64,000 nt of DNA from an uncultured Christensenella sp. (lineage in GTDB: Bacteria; Bacillota; Clostridia; Christensenellales; CAG-917): positions 124,001-188,000 of the forward strand of contig CAJTNO010000003.1 of the NCBI GenBank assembly GCA_910577815.1, read 5' to 3'. Below the pieces are notes generated by a model. It did not search any database, was not told where the DNA came from, and saw only the letters and a list, made by a program, of their open reading frames with translations. The first letter of the stretch is position 1, and every line of letters begins with the position of its first letter. Positions 48,913 to 57,952 of this stretch are shown piece by piece. A program made the translations under genes and the position numbers.

Positions 48913-50220
48913 TTACACCTCTAAACGCAATGCGTTGAAACAGGCGTCAAAGTGCTTGCCTCTCATCTCGTAGCTGCTGAATTTGTCGTAGCTTTTGGAG
49001 CTTGGCGAAAACAGAATATTTATGTAACCGTTTTCTTTTGCTATATCGTAAGCGCCGCGCAAAGCGGATTTGATATCGGCATATTCGGTTATGCTTTCAA
49101 ATCCCGCGTTTTTTGCGCTTTTTAGAATTTCCGAGGAGTTTTCTCCGCTGACCGTAATAGCCTTGATATTATCGGTTAAACTGTTGAAAAGACTGTCGAA
49201 ATCCTCGTTGCGCTTTGCGCCTCCGAGGATAAGCACGCAATCGCCCTCTATTCCATTGCACGCGCTTATGCACGCGGATACGTTGGTGGATTTGCTGTCG
49301 TTATATACCTTTATTTCATTTATACTGCCAAGATATTGCCTGCGATATTTCGGACGTTCGAATTCCATAATGCCTGCGGCAATGTTGTAAACGGACACGC
49401 CGTGCGTCATACAAACGCACACCGCCGCGAGAATATTTTCTATCTCCGCGCCCTTCATATCCGTTTCCTCAAGCGAAAGTATGGGCTTTCCGTCAAAGCA
49501 GATAAACCCGGATGACACGTACGCTCCGCCCTTTACGGGACGCGACGTGCTGAACGGAACCTTGCGGGCAACCATTTTGGGGACTAAATCCGCTATTATC
49601 CCGTCGTCCGCATTGTATACTACAAAATCCTGCTCGCCCTGATTGAGAAAAATATTGGCTTTTGCCGCGGCGTATTTCTCTAAGCTTCCGTGTCTTTCGA
49701 GATGGTCGGGCTTTATGTTGAGTATAACCGCAGTGTCGGGTGAAAATTTTATGCTGCTTTCAAGCTGAAAGCTGCTTGCCTCTATAACGGCTATCTCCGT
49801 TGCGTCCAGCTTATCCGCTATTGCGGAAAACGGAGTTCCTATATTTCCCACCGCATAGGATGACTTTCCCGCGCGGCGGAGTATCCGGTCGATTAGCATC
49901 GTGGTGGTGGTTTTACCGTTGGTTCCGGTTATGGCAATCTGCTCGGCGGCACAGCACTCGGATGCGAGCTCCAGTTCTCCGATAACCAGCTTGTTTTCAA
50001 GCTTTGCGTCAAGCAGAAAATCCTTTCTGCCGTCCACTCCGGGGCTTAGTACGATTATATCGGCGGCGTTTACAACGCTCATACTGTCCGTAGCCTTGTC
50101 TGCATCGGGATTATCGTCGTAAATAATCGCTTTTGCGCCCTTTTCTCTTAAAAGCTGGTATGCGGATAATCCGCTAACTCCCGCGCCGTACACAACGGCG
50201 TTCTTGCCGACAAATTTCAT
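48913..50220 (-). CDS. murD: UDP-N-acetylmuramoyl-L-alanine--D-glutamate ligase
   Basis: 435 residues. Adds D-glutamate to UDP-MurNAc-L-Ala. N-terminal GAGVSGLSA Rossmann-like start, ATP loop GTNGKTTTTML, catalytic region IKPDHLERHGSLEKYAAAK (seen as PDHLERHG), and YNDSKSTN near the C-terminal ligase domain. The ATG overlaps the mraY stop (ATGA). Confidence 0.96.
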   Translation of the reverse strand: MKFVGKNAVVYGAGVSGLSAYQLLREKGAKAIIYDDNPDADKATDSMSVVNAADIIVLSPGVDGRKDFLLDAKLENKLVIGELELASECCAAEQIAITGTNGKTTTTMLIDRILRRAGKSSYAVGNIGTPFSAIADKLDATEIAVIEASSFQLESSIKFSPDTAVILNIKPDHLERHGSLEKYAAAKANIFLNQGEQDFVVYNADDGIIADLVPKMVARKVPFSTSRPVKGGAYVSSGFICFDGKPILSLEETDMKGAEIENILAAVCVCMTHGVSVYNIAAGIMEFERPKYRRQYLGSINEIKVYNDSKSTNVSACISACNGIEGDCVLILGGAKRNEDFDSLFNSLTDNIKAITVSGENSSEILKSAKNAGFESITEYADIKSALRGAYDIAKENGYINILFSPSSKSYDKFSSYEMRGKHFDACFNALRLEV

Positions 50221-51218
50221 ACAGTCCTCGCAAATATCAGCGTCAGAGCCGCACCTACAAGACTTATAACAAAGTATATTGTAACTATTTTACTCTCGTG
50301 CAAGCCTTTCATTTCCAGATGATGATGGAAAGGCGCCATAAGGAAAATGCGTTTCTTTGTAAGCTTGAAGCTAAGCACCTGCAATATAACTGATATGCTT
50401 GACCATACGAACATTATGCCTGACGTGACGATTAAAAACGGATTTCTTAAAAAAACCGCGACCGTAGCGCACGCCGCGCCCAGCGCAAGCGAGCCCGTAT
50501 CGCCCATCATTATCTTTGCGGGGAAGCCGTTGAATATAAGATATCCGAGCAAGCCTCCGAGTATCGCCACGCTGAAAACGCCAAGCGACAGCACCTGCTC
50601 GGCATAAGCTGCGTCGCCGCCATTAAGCGCGTCCAGATAGGTAAGATAAATAAGAAGGGAAAATCCAAGAAAGTACGCGAGCGAAGTATAGCCCGCAAGT
50701 CCGTCAAGACCGTCCGTTAAATTAACGGAGTTTGTCGTCGCTATATATATTATCGCGACAAACGGAATTATACCCCAACTCAGATTCACCGTAACGTCTG
50801 TAAAAGGCAGCGCGATAGACGTTCCCACGCCGCCGTAAGCGTATACAAAATAGCCCGCTATCGCGCTCAAGCCCAACTGACCTATTATCTTCTGATAGGG
50901 CTTTAATCCCAGATTCCGCGCGAAGCGTATCTTTATAAAATCGTCTAAAAAGCCTAACAGACAAAAGCCCATAGTCAGCGCAACGGCAACTATAGACAGT
51001 GCCTTGAACTCCACGAGCGAATAAATAAGCGCGGGTATCAGAAAGATAAATCCGCCCATAGTAGGCGTTCCGCTTTTATACTCGTGCTGCTTCACATATC
51101 CGAGCACCGTCTGCTTAGCCTTGAGCTTGGACATCAGCTTTATTATAAGCGGAGCGACGATAACGGACAATGCTACCGAAGCTATGAAATATACAAGTAA
51201 CTTTATTCCGCCGCTCAT
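50217..51218 (-). CDS. mraY: Phospho-N-acetylmuramoyl-pentapeptide transferase
   Basis: 333 residues, ten predicted membrane helices. Transfers phospho-MurNAc-pentapeptide to undecaprenyl phosphate, making lipid I. Conserved loops: HEYKSGTPTMGG, LGFLDDFIKI, NLTDGLDGLAG, MGDTGSLALGA and PFHHHLEMKG (metal-binding HHH). Both ends overlap neighbours (murE and murD) by an ATGA. Confidence 0.97.
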   Translation of the reverse strand: MSGGIKLLVYFIASVALSVIVAPLIIKLMSKLKAKQTVLGYVKQHEYKSGTPTMGGFIFLIPALIYSLVEFKALSIVAVALTMGFCLLGFLDDFIKIRFARNLGLKPYQKIIGQLGLSAIAGYFVYAYGGVGTSIALPFTDVTVNLSWGIIPFVAIIYIATTNSVNLTDGLDGLAGYTSLAYFLGFSLLIYLTYLDALNGGDAAYAEQVLSLGVFSVAILGGLLGYLIFNGFPAKIMMGDTGSLALGAACATVAVFLRNPFLIVTSGIMFVWSSISVILQVLSFKLTKKRIFLMAPFHHHLEMKGLHESKIVTIYFVISLVGAALTLIFARTV

Positions 51219-52657
51219 TTTAACTGCCCATACCTTTCTACGACGTCGAAATCGCTGTAAGGGATTTTTCTGCCCTTAATCTCGAGGTAATTTTCGTTGC
51301 CCTTTCCTGCGATTACAAGAGTATCTCCCTCCTCCATTTCGGAAAGAGCAAAGCGCACTGCGTCATATCTGTTTTCAATGCTTTTTACGTCCTTAATGCT
51401 TATTCCGCTTTCTATATCGCGAATTATATCGCTCGGATTTTCGCTTCTCGGATTGTCGCTTGTAAGAACGATGCTGTCGCTGTAATACGACGCTACCTCG
51501 CCCATTCTTTTGCGCTTGAGGACGTCGCGTTCCCCTCCGCATCCGAATACCGTTATAAGTCGGGATTTGGTAATCGTCCTTGCCGTAGAAAGCAACTGCT
51601 TAAGGCTGTCCGGAGTATGCGCAAAATCTATGATAATCGTTCCCTTATCGTTGCGCATCACGGAAAATCTGCCCTTTACTGGTTTGATTTTTCTGACCGC
51701 CCTCGAAAGAGTTTCACCGTCCAATCCGAGCTCTTTAGCCGCAGACAGCGCCGCAAGCAGATTATAAACGTTAAACTCGCCCATAAGCTTGCTCTTGCAA
51801 TCCACAATCTCGTCGTTTAAATTAGCTACAAACTGCACGCCGTCTGTATCCTCTCTTACGTTTACGGCGAAGCAGTCCGCGGGATTGTACAATCCGTAGC
51901 TGATGCAAGGAAGTCCCGTGAGTTCGGAGCGCTGAAGCAGCAGTCTTCCGCTCTTATCGTCTACGTTTATTATCGCCTTTTTTACGTGCTCCTTAGTAAA
52001 ATAGGACATCTTTACTCCCGAATAATTGTCAAAATCCTTAAAGTAATCCAGATGGTCCTGCGTTATGTTGGTAAGGATTGCGATATCCGCTTTTATATCC
52101 CCCGTTTTTTCAAGATATATGGCGTGGGCGCTTACCTCGGAAACTACCGCCTCGCAGCCCTTCGCTCTCATTTTAAATAACAGCTCGTTAAGCTCGTACG
52201 GGTCGGGAGTGGTAAGACTGTGTCCTACCTTTTCGCCGTCTATATAATGTCCCTCTGTGCCTATAAGTCCGCACTTTATCCCTGCAAACGACAACAGCGA
52301 AACCAAATAATGCGCCGTAGACGTCTTTCCGTTAGTGCCTACGAGCGCAATCATTTTCATATCCTGCGCGGGATTTAAAAATCTGTTCTGACAAATAACC
52401 GCATACGCCTTTCTTACGTCGTCGGTGAGTACGTATTTCACGCTCGGATTAGAAGGTTTTTTCTCGGTGAGCGCAATAAACGGCACGGTTATGGTGTCTA
52501 TAAAATCGTTGCCGTCCGCATTTATTCCCTCCATACATACAAAAATATCGTTTGCTTCCACTGTTTTCGAATTTATTTTTATCTCGTGTACGTCCTCGTT
52601 GACGTCGGCGTTAGTATCCAAAACGCTGACGTTATGCAAGAGTTTTCCAAGTTCCAT
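51215..52657 (-). CDS. murE: UDP-MurNAc-tripeptide synthetase
   Basis: 480 residues from the ATG at 52657, where GGAGG sits 7 nt upstream. Adds the third stem amino acid. ATP loop VGTNGKTSTAHYL, NITQDHLDYF, and the substrate loop TSDNPRSENPSDI: the DNPR motif normally selects meso-diaminopimelate, so Dap-type peptidoglycan is expected. The next gene is mraY; murF, which usually stands between them, is absent. It has its own promoter. Confidence 0.95.
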   Translation of the reverse strand: MELGKLLHNVSVLDTNADVNEDVHEIKINSKTVEANDIFVCMEGINADGNDFIDTITVPFIALTEKKPSNPSVKYVLTDDVRKAYAVICQNRFLNPAQDMKMIALVGTNGKTSTAHYLVSLLSFAGIKCGLIGTEGHYIDGEKVGHSLTTPDPYELNELLFKMRAKGCEAVVSEVSAHAIYLEKTGDIKADIAILTNITQDHLDYFKDFDNYSGVKMSYFTKEHVKKAIINVDDKSGRLLLQRSELTGLPCISYGLYNPADCFAVNVREDTDGVQFVANLNDEIVDCKSKLMGEFNVYNLLAALSAAKELGLDGETLSRAVRKIKPVKGRFSVMRNDKGTIIIDFAHTPDSLKQLLSTARTITKSRLITVFGCGGERDVLKRKRMGEVASYYSDSIVLTSDNPRSENPSDIIRDIESGISIKDVKSIENRYDAVRFALSEMEEGDTLVIAGKGNENYLEIKGRKIPYSDFDVVERYGQLK

Positions 52658-52687
52658 AAGGCAGGCCTCCATAGTATTTATACACTA

Positions 52688-52716
52688 ATAATAGTAATTA
52701 TAAGGAGTATTATCAA
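52688..52716 (-). promoter_or_regulatory. Promoter of the murE-mraY-murD-ftsW-murA operon
   Basis: Minus-strand TTGATA (52716-52711), 17-bp spacer, TATTAT (52693-52688), 30 nt upstream of murE and downstream of the spoVD terminator. Confidence 0.75.
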
Positions 52717-52772
52717 CGGCATCGCAAAACAAGACATCAACGGAATTTATTTTCATCGCCGAAGATAAAAAA

Positions 52773-52805
52773 GCGGATATCGCGTGTGCTTTACGCGATA
52801 TCCGC
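52773..52805 (-). terminator. Terminator of the mraZ-rsmH-spoVD operon
   Basis: Twelve-bp stem GCGGATATCGCG / CGCGATATCCGC with a 9-nt loop, followed on the minus strand by TTTTTTATC. It divides the dcw cluster into two transcripts. Confidence 0.88.
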
Positions 52806-52826
52806 CCCTGCATTAAGCCGTAAATT

Positions 52827-54746
52827 TTAAGTGATTAACAAAACTACGTTGCGCTTGTCTACTGTGACTCCCGCTTCGGGATATTGTCCCTTTACGTTAT
52901 TTCCCTCGCCGTCCGTCTCGCAATACAGACCGAGTTTTGCAAGCTCGTTTCTCGCCTGAGCAACCGTCATCCCAGTGAAATCGGGAAGACTGAATTTCTC
53001 TCCTATAATCTCCGCTTCCTCTCCGGTATACACAGGCTCGATTCCCAAATAGTCGAACATACTTGCAAATATTTCTCCCACCAAAGGAGCCGCTACCTGC
53101 GAGCCGTAATACATATATCCGCTCGGCTCGTCCACTATAAACAGAACGGCATAATTAGCGCCCTCGCTGAGCGAGAATCCCAAAAATGAGGATATATATT
53201 TTCCGCTTGCAATCGCTCCGTTTGCGTACTTTTGCGCGGTTCCGGTCTTTCCGGCAACTCGGTATCCGGGGACATATGCACCCTTTCCGCTTCCCGTTGT
53301 CACCACACTCTCGAGCAATGTACGCATTGTGTCGGATGTGTTTTGAGATATTATCTGCCCTCCGCTGCTTGTAATACCCGTATTTCCTACCGTGTTGCCG
53401 TTTATGTCCTTTACGACCGACAACAGGTGCGGCGTTACTTTCTTTCCCCCGTTCATAACCGCGGACGTCGCGCTTATCAGTCCTATCGGGGTTACGGCCA
53501 CCGCCTGTCCGAAGCCGATACGCGCAAGGTCTACGGTTTTAACGGCGTCCTGAGCGATAAATATTCCGCTTGTCTCGCCCGTCATATCTATTCCCGTCTT
53601 CTTTGTCAGCCCGAAGTTTCTTAGATAGTTATAAAACTGCTCCGTTCCCATTCTCAACGCGCTGTCCATAAATACGCAGTTACAGCTGCCCTCTACTCCT
53701 TCCGCAAAGTTTATAGAGCCGTGTCCCTTTGCCTTCCAGCAGCGTATGCGCTTGCCGTCCACTGTGCGCGAGCCCGCGCAGTAAAATCTGTCCGACACCG
53801 TAACCTTGCCTGCGTCAAGAGCGGCGGCGGCAGTCAGTATTTTAAACGTAGAGCCCGGCTCGTACACCGACGATACTATATTGCTTTTCGAGTGCAGAAA
53901 CAGAGCTTCCAAATCGTCGCGAGGCACGTTGTTAAGGTCAAAGGAAGGATATTCCGAAAGAGCTACAACTCCTCCCGTATCGTAATCCATAACAATGCAG
54001 GCAACTCCCTTGGGCTTGAACATCGCAACGGCCTTTGCAATGGCGCCGTCCACTATTCGCTGTATTCCGCTGTCAAGCGTAGTTATTACGTTCATCCCCG
54101 GTATAGACGGAAGATAATACGTACCCGCTCCAAGCTCCTTGCCAATCAGGTCCGTTTCCGTCATAATCTGTCCGTTGACTCCCGTAAGATACTTGTTGTA
54201 ATACGCCTCGAGTCCCGTCTGTCCGAAGCCGTCGGTACTGCAAAATCCGAGAACCTGCGTCATAAAATCGCCGTACGGATAATAACGGTGGTTGTCCTCG
54301 GAATAATAAATTCCGCTCAAACCCGACTCATAAACAGTATTCAGCTGTTCCTTCGTAACCTGCGTAGCTACGGTAACCTCCGAGGTGCGTTTGGAAATCT
54401 TCTCAAGCGTTTTTTCATAATCGTAGCCGAATACGTTTGAAAGCAGCTTTGCAACGGCAGGCTTGTCGGGAGTTGCCGAAGGTCGCACATACAAATTATA
54501 TCTCGTAGACGTGGAGGCAAGTACGTTTCCGTTTCGGTCAAGTATGCTTCCCCTCGGAGCGTCCGTAGGCAAGTCGCGCAGCCATTGGTCAATCGCCTTC
54601 ATTTGCAGCTTTCCTCCGTCAAGAATTATAACCGCAAACATTTTTACGAACACCGCAACGAATAAAAAGACCACCAGCAGTAATACTGCCGGCAGTCTTT
54701 TGGTTGGGTTATAGAGATGATTGATGTCAGATTTTTCTTGCTTCAT
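52827..54746 (-). CDS. spoVD: Class B penicillin-binding protein, SpoVD/FtsI type
   Basis: 639 residues from the ATG at 54746 (an in-frame TTG lies at 54773). One N-terminal membrane helix, a dimerisation domain beginning near PRGSILDRNGNVLA, the transpeptidase with PGSTFK, SCN and KTGTAQ, and one C-terminal PASTA domain. A single PASTA domain is typical of SpoVD; vegetative PBP2b usually has two. As the only such enzyme here it may serve division, cortex synthesis or both. The ribosome site is weak. Confidence 0.92.
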   Translation of the reverse strand: MKQEKSDINHLYNPTKRLPAVLLLVVFLFVAVFVKMFAVIILDGGKLQMKAIDQWLRDLPTDAPRGSILDRNGNVLASTSTRYNLYVRPSATPDKPAVAKLLSNVFGYDYEKTLEKISKRTSEVTVATQVTKEQLNTVYESGLSGIYYSEDNHRYYPYGDFMTQVLGFCSTDGFGQTGLEAYYNKYLTGVNGQIMTETDLIGKELGAGTYYLPSIPGMNVITTLDSGIQRIVDGAIAKAVAMFKPKGVACIVMDYDTGGVVALSEYPSFDLNNVPRDDLEALFLHSKSNIVSSVYEPGSTFKILTAAAALDAGKVTVSDRFYCAGSRTVDGKRIRCWKAKGHGSINFAEGVEGSCNCVFMDSALRMGTEQFYNYLRNFGLTKKTGIDMTGETSGIFIAQDAVKTVDLARIGFGQAVAVTPIGLISATSAVMNGGKKVTPHLLSVVKDINGNTVGNTGITSSGGQIISQNTSDTMRTLLESVVTTGSGKGAYVPGYRVAGKTGTAQKYANGAIASGKYISSFLGFSLSEGANYAVLFIVDEPSGYMYYGSQVAAPLVGEIFASMFDYLGIEPVYTGEEAEIIGEKFSLPDFTGMTVAQARNELAKLGLYCETDGEGNNVKGQYPEAGVTVDKRNVVLLIT

Positions 54747-54788
54747 ACCATCAAATTTATTTGACGGAAGCAAATTTTATGATAAGAC

Positions 54789-55355
54789 TTACAGATTTGC
54801 CGCCTGCGTGGACACAGTTACCGCGCCCTCGTTTGATGCGGGAGTTACGGCGGTACCGCTGTTTATCTTACCTGCGTACGCTATGATGAGCGATACTGTT
54901 GTCACAACCAGAGCGAGAAAAGTGCCAATGATAAGCTTACCCTTCAAATTCAGTCTGCCGCGAGTCTTCTGGTCTGCCTTTGTGTTCTGAAACGCCGCTG
55001 TCATCTGAGCGCTGCTATCGCGGTCGAATACGGGACGTAGGCTTTCGTTGGAGCGCGCAAGTCTCGCATAAAGGTCGGCGTCGGTGGTCTCCTTATTCTG
55101 ACGCGCAACGTATTCGTAAAAGCTCTGTCCTCTTGTGGACGGTCTTACGATATCCTCAACGTATTCTTCTCTGGGGAGCGAAAGCGCCGACAGCTGATTA
55201 CGGCTGAATTGAGCATAAGAATTGGTATCGCGCAATTCGCTGTCCGTACGAACGAGCGACCTGTTGCGAGACTGTGCAAATTCCTCGTAAGAAGGAAATC
55301 TCTCCGTAGTTGCGGCTTGAGTTTGGTTTCCTAATAATTCGTCGAGTGTCATCAT
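54789..55355 (-). CDS. Single-pass membrane protein in the ftsL position
   Basis: 188 residues. Residues 1-138 are polar, Arg/Ser/Gln/Asp-rich and probably cytoplasmic; residues 141-162 form one membrane helix; only about 25 residues remain outside. FtsL normally has a short inner part and a long outer coiled coil, so this is the reverse. I see no leucine zipper. Position between rsmH and spoVD is that of ftsL, but sequence does not support FtsL. GGGGAG lies 6 nt before the first ATG. Confidence 0.75.
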   Translation of the reverse strand: MMTLDELLGNQTQAATTERFPSYEEFAQSRNRSLVRTDSELRDTNSYAQFSRNQLSALSLPREEYVEDIVRPSTRGQSFYEYVARQNKETTDADLYARLARSNESLRPVFDRDSSAQMTAAFQNTKADQKTRGRLNLKGKLIIGTFLALVVTTVSLIIAYAGKINSGTAVTPASNEGAVTVSTQAANL

Positions 55356-55404
55356 AGTTATGCTCCCCTTTTGTGGTTAATTTGATTTGTTAGATGTGCT
55401 TTTA

Positions 55405-56340
55405 TCACAATCTTTGTATTATTCTCAGCTTTGCGCTTTGCGAGCGCGAATTGTTTTTCAGCTCGTCCTCTGACGGAAGTATCGGCTTTCTGTTTACAAG
55501 CTCTGCCTCTTTCTTATTTCCGCATACGCAGATTGGGAAATCGGGAGGACAAGTGCAATCGGTACTAAGCTCTTTAAACGCGGTCTTAACTATCCTGTCC
55601 TCAAGCGAATGAAAGGTTATAACCGCCATTCTTCCGCCTCTGTTAAGCCTAAGCGCCATTTGCTTTAAGCTTTCCTTTAGAGTGCCCAGCTCGTCGTTTA
55701 CCGCAATCCTTATCGCCTGAAACGTTCTCTTTGCGGGATGTCCGTACTTGAACCTTGTCGCGGCAGGATAGCTGTCCTCTACTATCTTCGCAAGCTGCAA
55801 CGTGGTTTCTATTGTCTGCCTGCTTCTGAATTTAACTATATTTTCGGTTATTCGCCTCGCGAGCTTTTCCTCTCCGTAATCAAACAGTATCTTGATTATT
55901 TCGGATGCTCCGAACTCGTTTACTATATTGAACGCGGTGAGATACTGACTTCTGTCCATCCTCATATCCAAAGGCGCGTCCTTCATATAGCTGAACCCGC
56001 GTTCGGCGTTGTCAAGCTGATAGCTCGATACTCCAAGGTCAATCAGTATTCCGTCTACTCCGCCGACCTTCATAACGTCAAGGTCCTGGATGAGATTTTT
56101 GAAATCGTCGTGCAGGAAGCTGACCTTCTTTCCAAACCTGCTCAGTCTTTCTCCCGCAACCATCAGCGCGTCCGCGTCCTTGTCAACGGCTATAAGCCTT
56201 CCGTGTTCTCCAAGTCTTTCGGCTATCTCGCTCGAATGTCCCGCGCCGCCGACCGTGCAATCCACGTATATTCCGTCAGCCTTGATGTCAAGTCCGTCTA
56301 TACACTCCTTAAGCATTACCGGCACGTGATGAAATTCCAT
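55405..56340 (-). CDS. rsmH: 16S rRNA (cytosine-1402-N4) methyltransferase RsmH
   Basis: 311 residues. SAM-dependent methyltransferase acting on C1402 in the decoding site. Motifs: HHVPVMLKECIDGL, DCTVGGAGHSSEI (SAM binding), GILIDLGVSSYQLDNAERGFSY, RTFQAIRIAVNDEL and ITFHSLEDRIVK. Standard length, second gene after mraZ as in nearly all dcw clusters. Confidence 0.96.
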   Translation of the reverse strand: MEFHHVPVMLKECIDGLDIKADGIYVDCTVGGAGHSSEIAERLGEHGRLIAVDKDADALMVAGERLSRFGKKVSFLHDDFKNLIQDLDVMKVGGVDGILIDLGVSSYQLDNAERGFSYMKDAPLDMRMDRSQYLTAFNIVNEFGASEIIKILFDYGEEKLARRITENIVKFRSRQTIETTLQLAKIVEDSYPAATRFKYGHPAKRTFQAIRIAVNDELGTLKESLKQMALRLNRGGRMAVITFHSLEDRIVKTAFKELSTDCTCPPDFPICVCGNKKEAELVNRKPILPSEDELKNNSRSQSAKLRIIQRL

Positions 56341-56353
56341 ATTTTAAACTCCG

Positions 56354-56821
56354 TCAGTCGGCTTTGCCGAGCTTTGCCTTAAGGCTTGCAATCAGACTGT
56401 CAAACTCGTCCGCGTCTCCGTCAACGTCTCCGAATTTCTTTGCGTATACCTTCGACGGCCAGGCTTCGATGTAATCGCCCATTCCGCAAAACATAATCGC
56501 TTCCGTTCCGACAAGCCCCTTGCAAATTCTCTTAAGCGTGTCGTCAATAGTTATTCTGCCCTGCGAATCGAGTTCGATTTTGCAGGTAAGACGATTGACC
56601 ATTCTCGCCATATCCTTAAATTCGGACATATACGGGTCATCGGTTTTGACATAGTTTTTAAGCACCGTATCCTTGTTTTCCTCAGGCATAAGCAAAAAGC
56701 ATCCGTCCGCGCCTATCGTAGCAATAACGTCCTCGCCGAGAAAGCTCCTGAACTTAGCGGGAATTCTCACGCGATTTGCGCCTACTGCGTTTTCAAAATT
56801 GCCGTAAACAGTCTTTTGCAT
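56354..56821 (-). CDS. mraZ: Transcriptional regulator MraZ
   Basis: 155 residues, two SpoVT-AbrB-like halves. Each half has the family loop: RVRIPAKFRSFL near residue 17 and DSQGRITIDDTLK near residue 86. MraZ forms rings and binds short direct repeats in its own promoter. AAAGGA precedes the ATG. First gene of the dcw cluster, with a strong promoter and repeats upstream. Confidence 0.95.
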   Translation of the reverse strand: MQKTVYGNFENAVGANRVRIPAKFRSFLGEDVIATIGADGCFLLMPEENKDTVLKNYVKTDDPYMSEFKDMARMVNRLTCKIELDSQGRITIDDTLKRICKGLVGTEAIMFCGMGDYIEAWPSKVYAKKFGDVDGDADEFDSLIASLKAKLGKAD

Positions 56822-56858
56822 TGCTCATCCTTTCGGTGTTTTCAACCTTTATGGCAGT

Positions 56859-56887
56859 ATTGTATCATTCATTTATTATGCTGTCAA
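56859..56887 (-). promoter_or_regulatory. Promoter of mraZ / dcw cluster
   Basis: Minus-strand TTGACA (56887-56882), 17-bp spacer, TACAAT (56864-56859), 37 nt before the mraZ ATG. Confidence 0.85.
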
Positions 56888-56890
56888 CAA

Positions 56891-56910
56891 AATTGTCCAA
56901 AATTGTCCAA
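56891..56910 (-). repeat. Tandem 10-bp repeats, candidate MraZ operator
   Basis: TTGGACAATT occurs twice in tandem on the minus strand, directly upstream of the -35 box, and a third partial copy TTG runs into TTGTTGACA. MraZ in other bacteria binds TGGG-like boxes at a 10-bp period, and the TTGGA-N5-TTGGA pattern fits that spacing. Confidence 0.5.
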
Positions 56911-57165
56911 TAAATTTTTCAGCTATTTTGTAGGGTTTTTGAAAAATATACAGTTAACAATTTAACTTTATTGACGGCAAATAATTAACTTGTTAAACAA
57001 TCCAAAAAAAATCCGCACAGGCTTGAATTCTTCGTCTTAAACGTAGGAAAAAAATTATAATATAATTATAAATTTTAATTTTTCAATATTCGATTAACTC
57101 CCCCGATTTTGTTAAAAACACAATTTTAAAATAAATCTCATATATTGCAGTAAATAAAAAGGAGG
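56911..57165. other. AT-rich intergenic region between mraZ and the Cys-containing protein gene
   Basis: About 255 bp with very low GC. It includes a GTTAA-CAATT-TTAAC type inverted repeat near 56955. Near 57139, CATATATT resembles a SigE/SigK -10 box, with AC 17 bp upstream, which fits a late mother-cell promoter for the gene at 57173. No gene is seen. Confidence 0.4.
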
Positions 57166-57172
57166 TAAAAAG

Positions 57173-57805
57173 ATGTCTTTTTGCAATAACAATTCTACAC
57201 AAGACAGATGTCCCGGGAACATCAACGGCAATCCGATGAACGGTTTGTGCGAAAAAGTCTGCATTCAGACCACTAAAATATTCGATGCCTGTATGATGCA
57301 GACAAGCATTGACAGCACCGTAACGCTCACAAACCTCACGCCTGCCGACCCTGTGCAGCCATTGACCTTCGTAAGCGGCTCGTCCACCTCGAGCGTTGGC
57401 ACTATAACCGCCCTTACCGTCACGCCCATAGCGGACAGACCGGGACTTTCTCGCGTAACAACCACAATCTCTATACCCATTCAGATTGCCTACACCGACG
57501 CAAACGGAGTAGCCGGAACAGGTACAGGTACAATTTCCATCAATCAGGACGTAATTATGTGCGTACCCACCGGCAGCGTAATCAGCCCCGTTATTGCCGC
57601 AACGGTAAATATGGCGGCGCCCAGAGGCTCGTATGTCGGCGACAACACATTCTCCATTACATCCTGCGTTACCGTAATTCTCAAGGTTCAGGCGGACGTA
57701 AACCTGCTCATTCCCTCTTACGGATATTGCAGAATTCCGCAATGCACGGAATTCAGTCAGGACGTATGCCAGGGAGTATTCGACTTACCCCTGTTTCCGT
57801 CGTAA
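57173..57805 (+). CDS. Cys-containing protein, possible spore-surface protein, unknown
   Basis: 210 residues, no signal peptide. The N-terminal 45 residues hold most cysteines (FCNNNST, DRCPGN, LCEKVCIQ, FDACMMQ). The middle is Thr/Val/Ile/Ser-rich and beta-like, with few charged residues, and the C-terminal part has CRIPQCTEF and DVCQGVF. This composition resembles cysteine-rich coat or exosporium proteins of spore formers, but I do not recognise a named family. AAAGGAGGT precedes the ATG, and a SigE/SigK-like element lies upstream. Confidence 0.7.
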   Translation: MSFCNNNSTQDRCPGNINGNPMNGLCEKVCIQTTKIFDACMMQTSIDSTVTLTNLTPADPVQPLTFVSGSSTSSVGTITALTVTPIADRPGLSRVTTTISIPIQIAYTDANGVAGTGTGTISINQDVIMCVPTGSVISPVIAATVNMAAPRGSYVGDNTFSITSCVTVILKVQADVNLLIPSYGYCRIPQCTEFSQDVCQGVFDLPLFPS

Positions 57806-57952
57806 GCAACAGCATTAGCAAACCGATTAAAGTCGTACCGCGCCGCATAGGTCGCGGTACTTTTATAAAGATAAAGTAAAATTATAAAGTATTTTCTGTT
57901 TTATTTTGTATTACAGAATTACAGACGGAATTTTTATGCTATAGTAATTATT

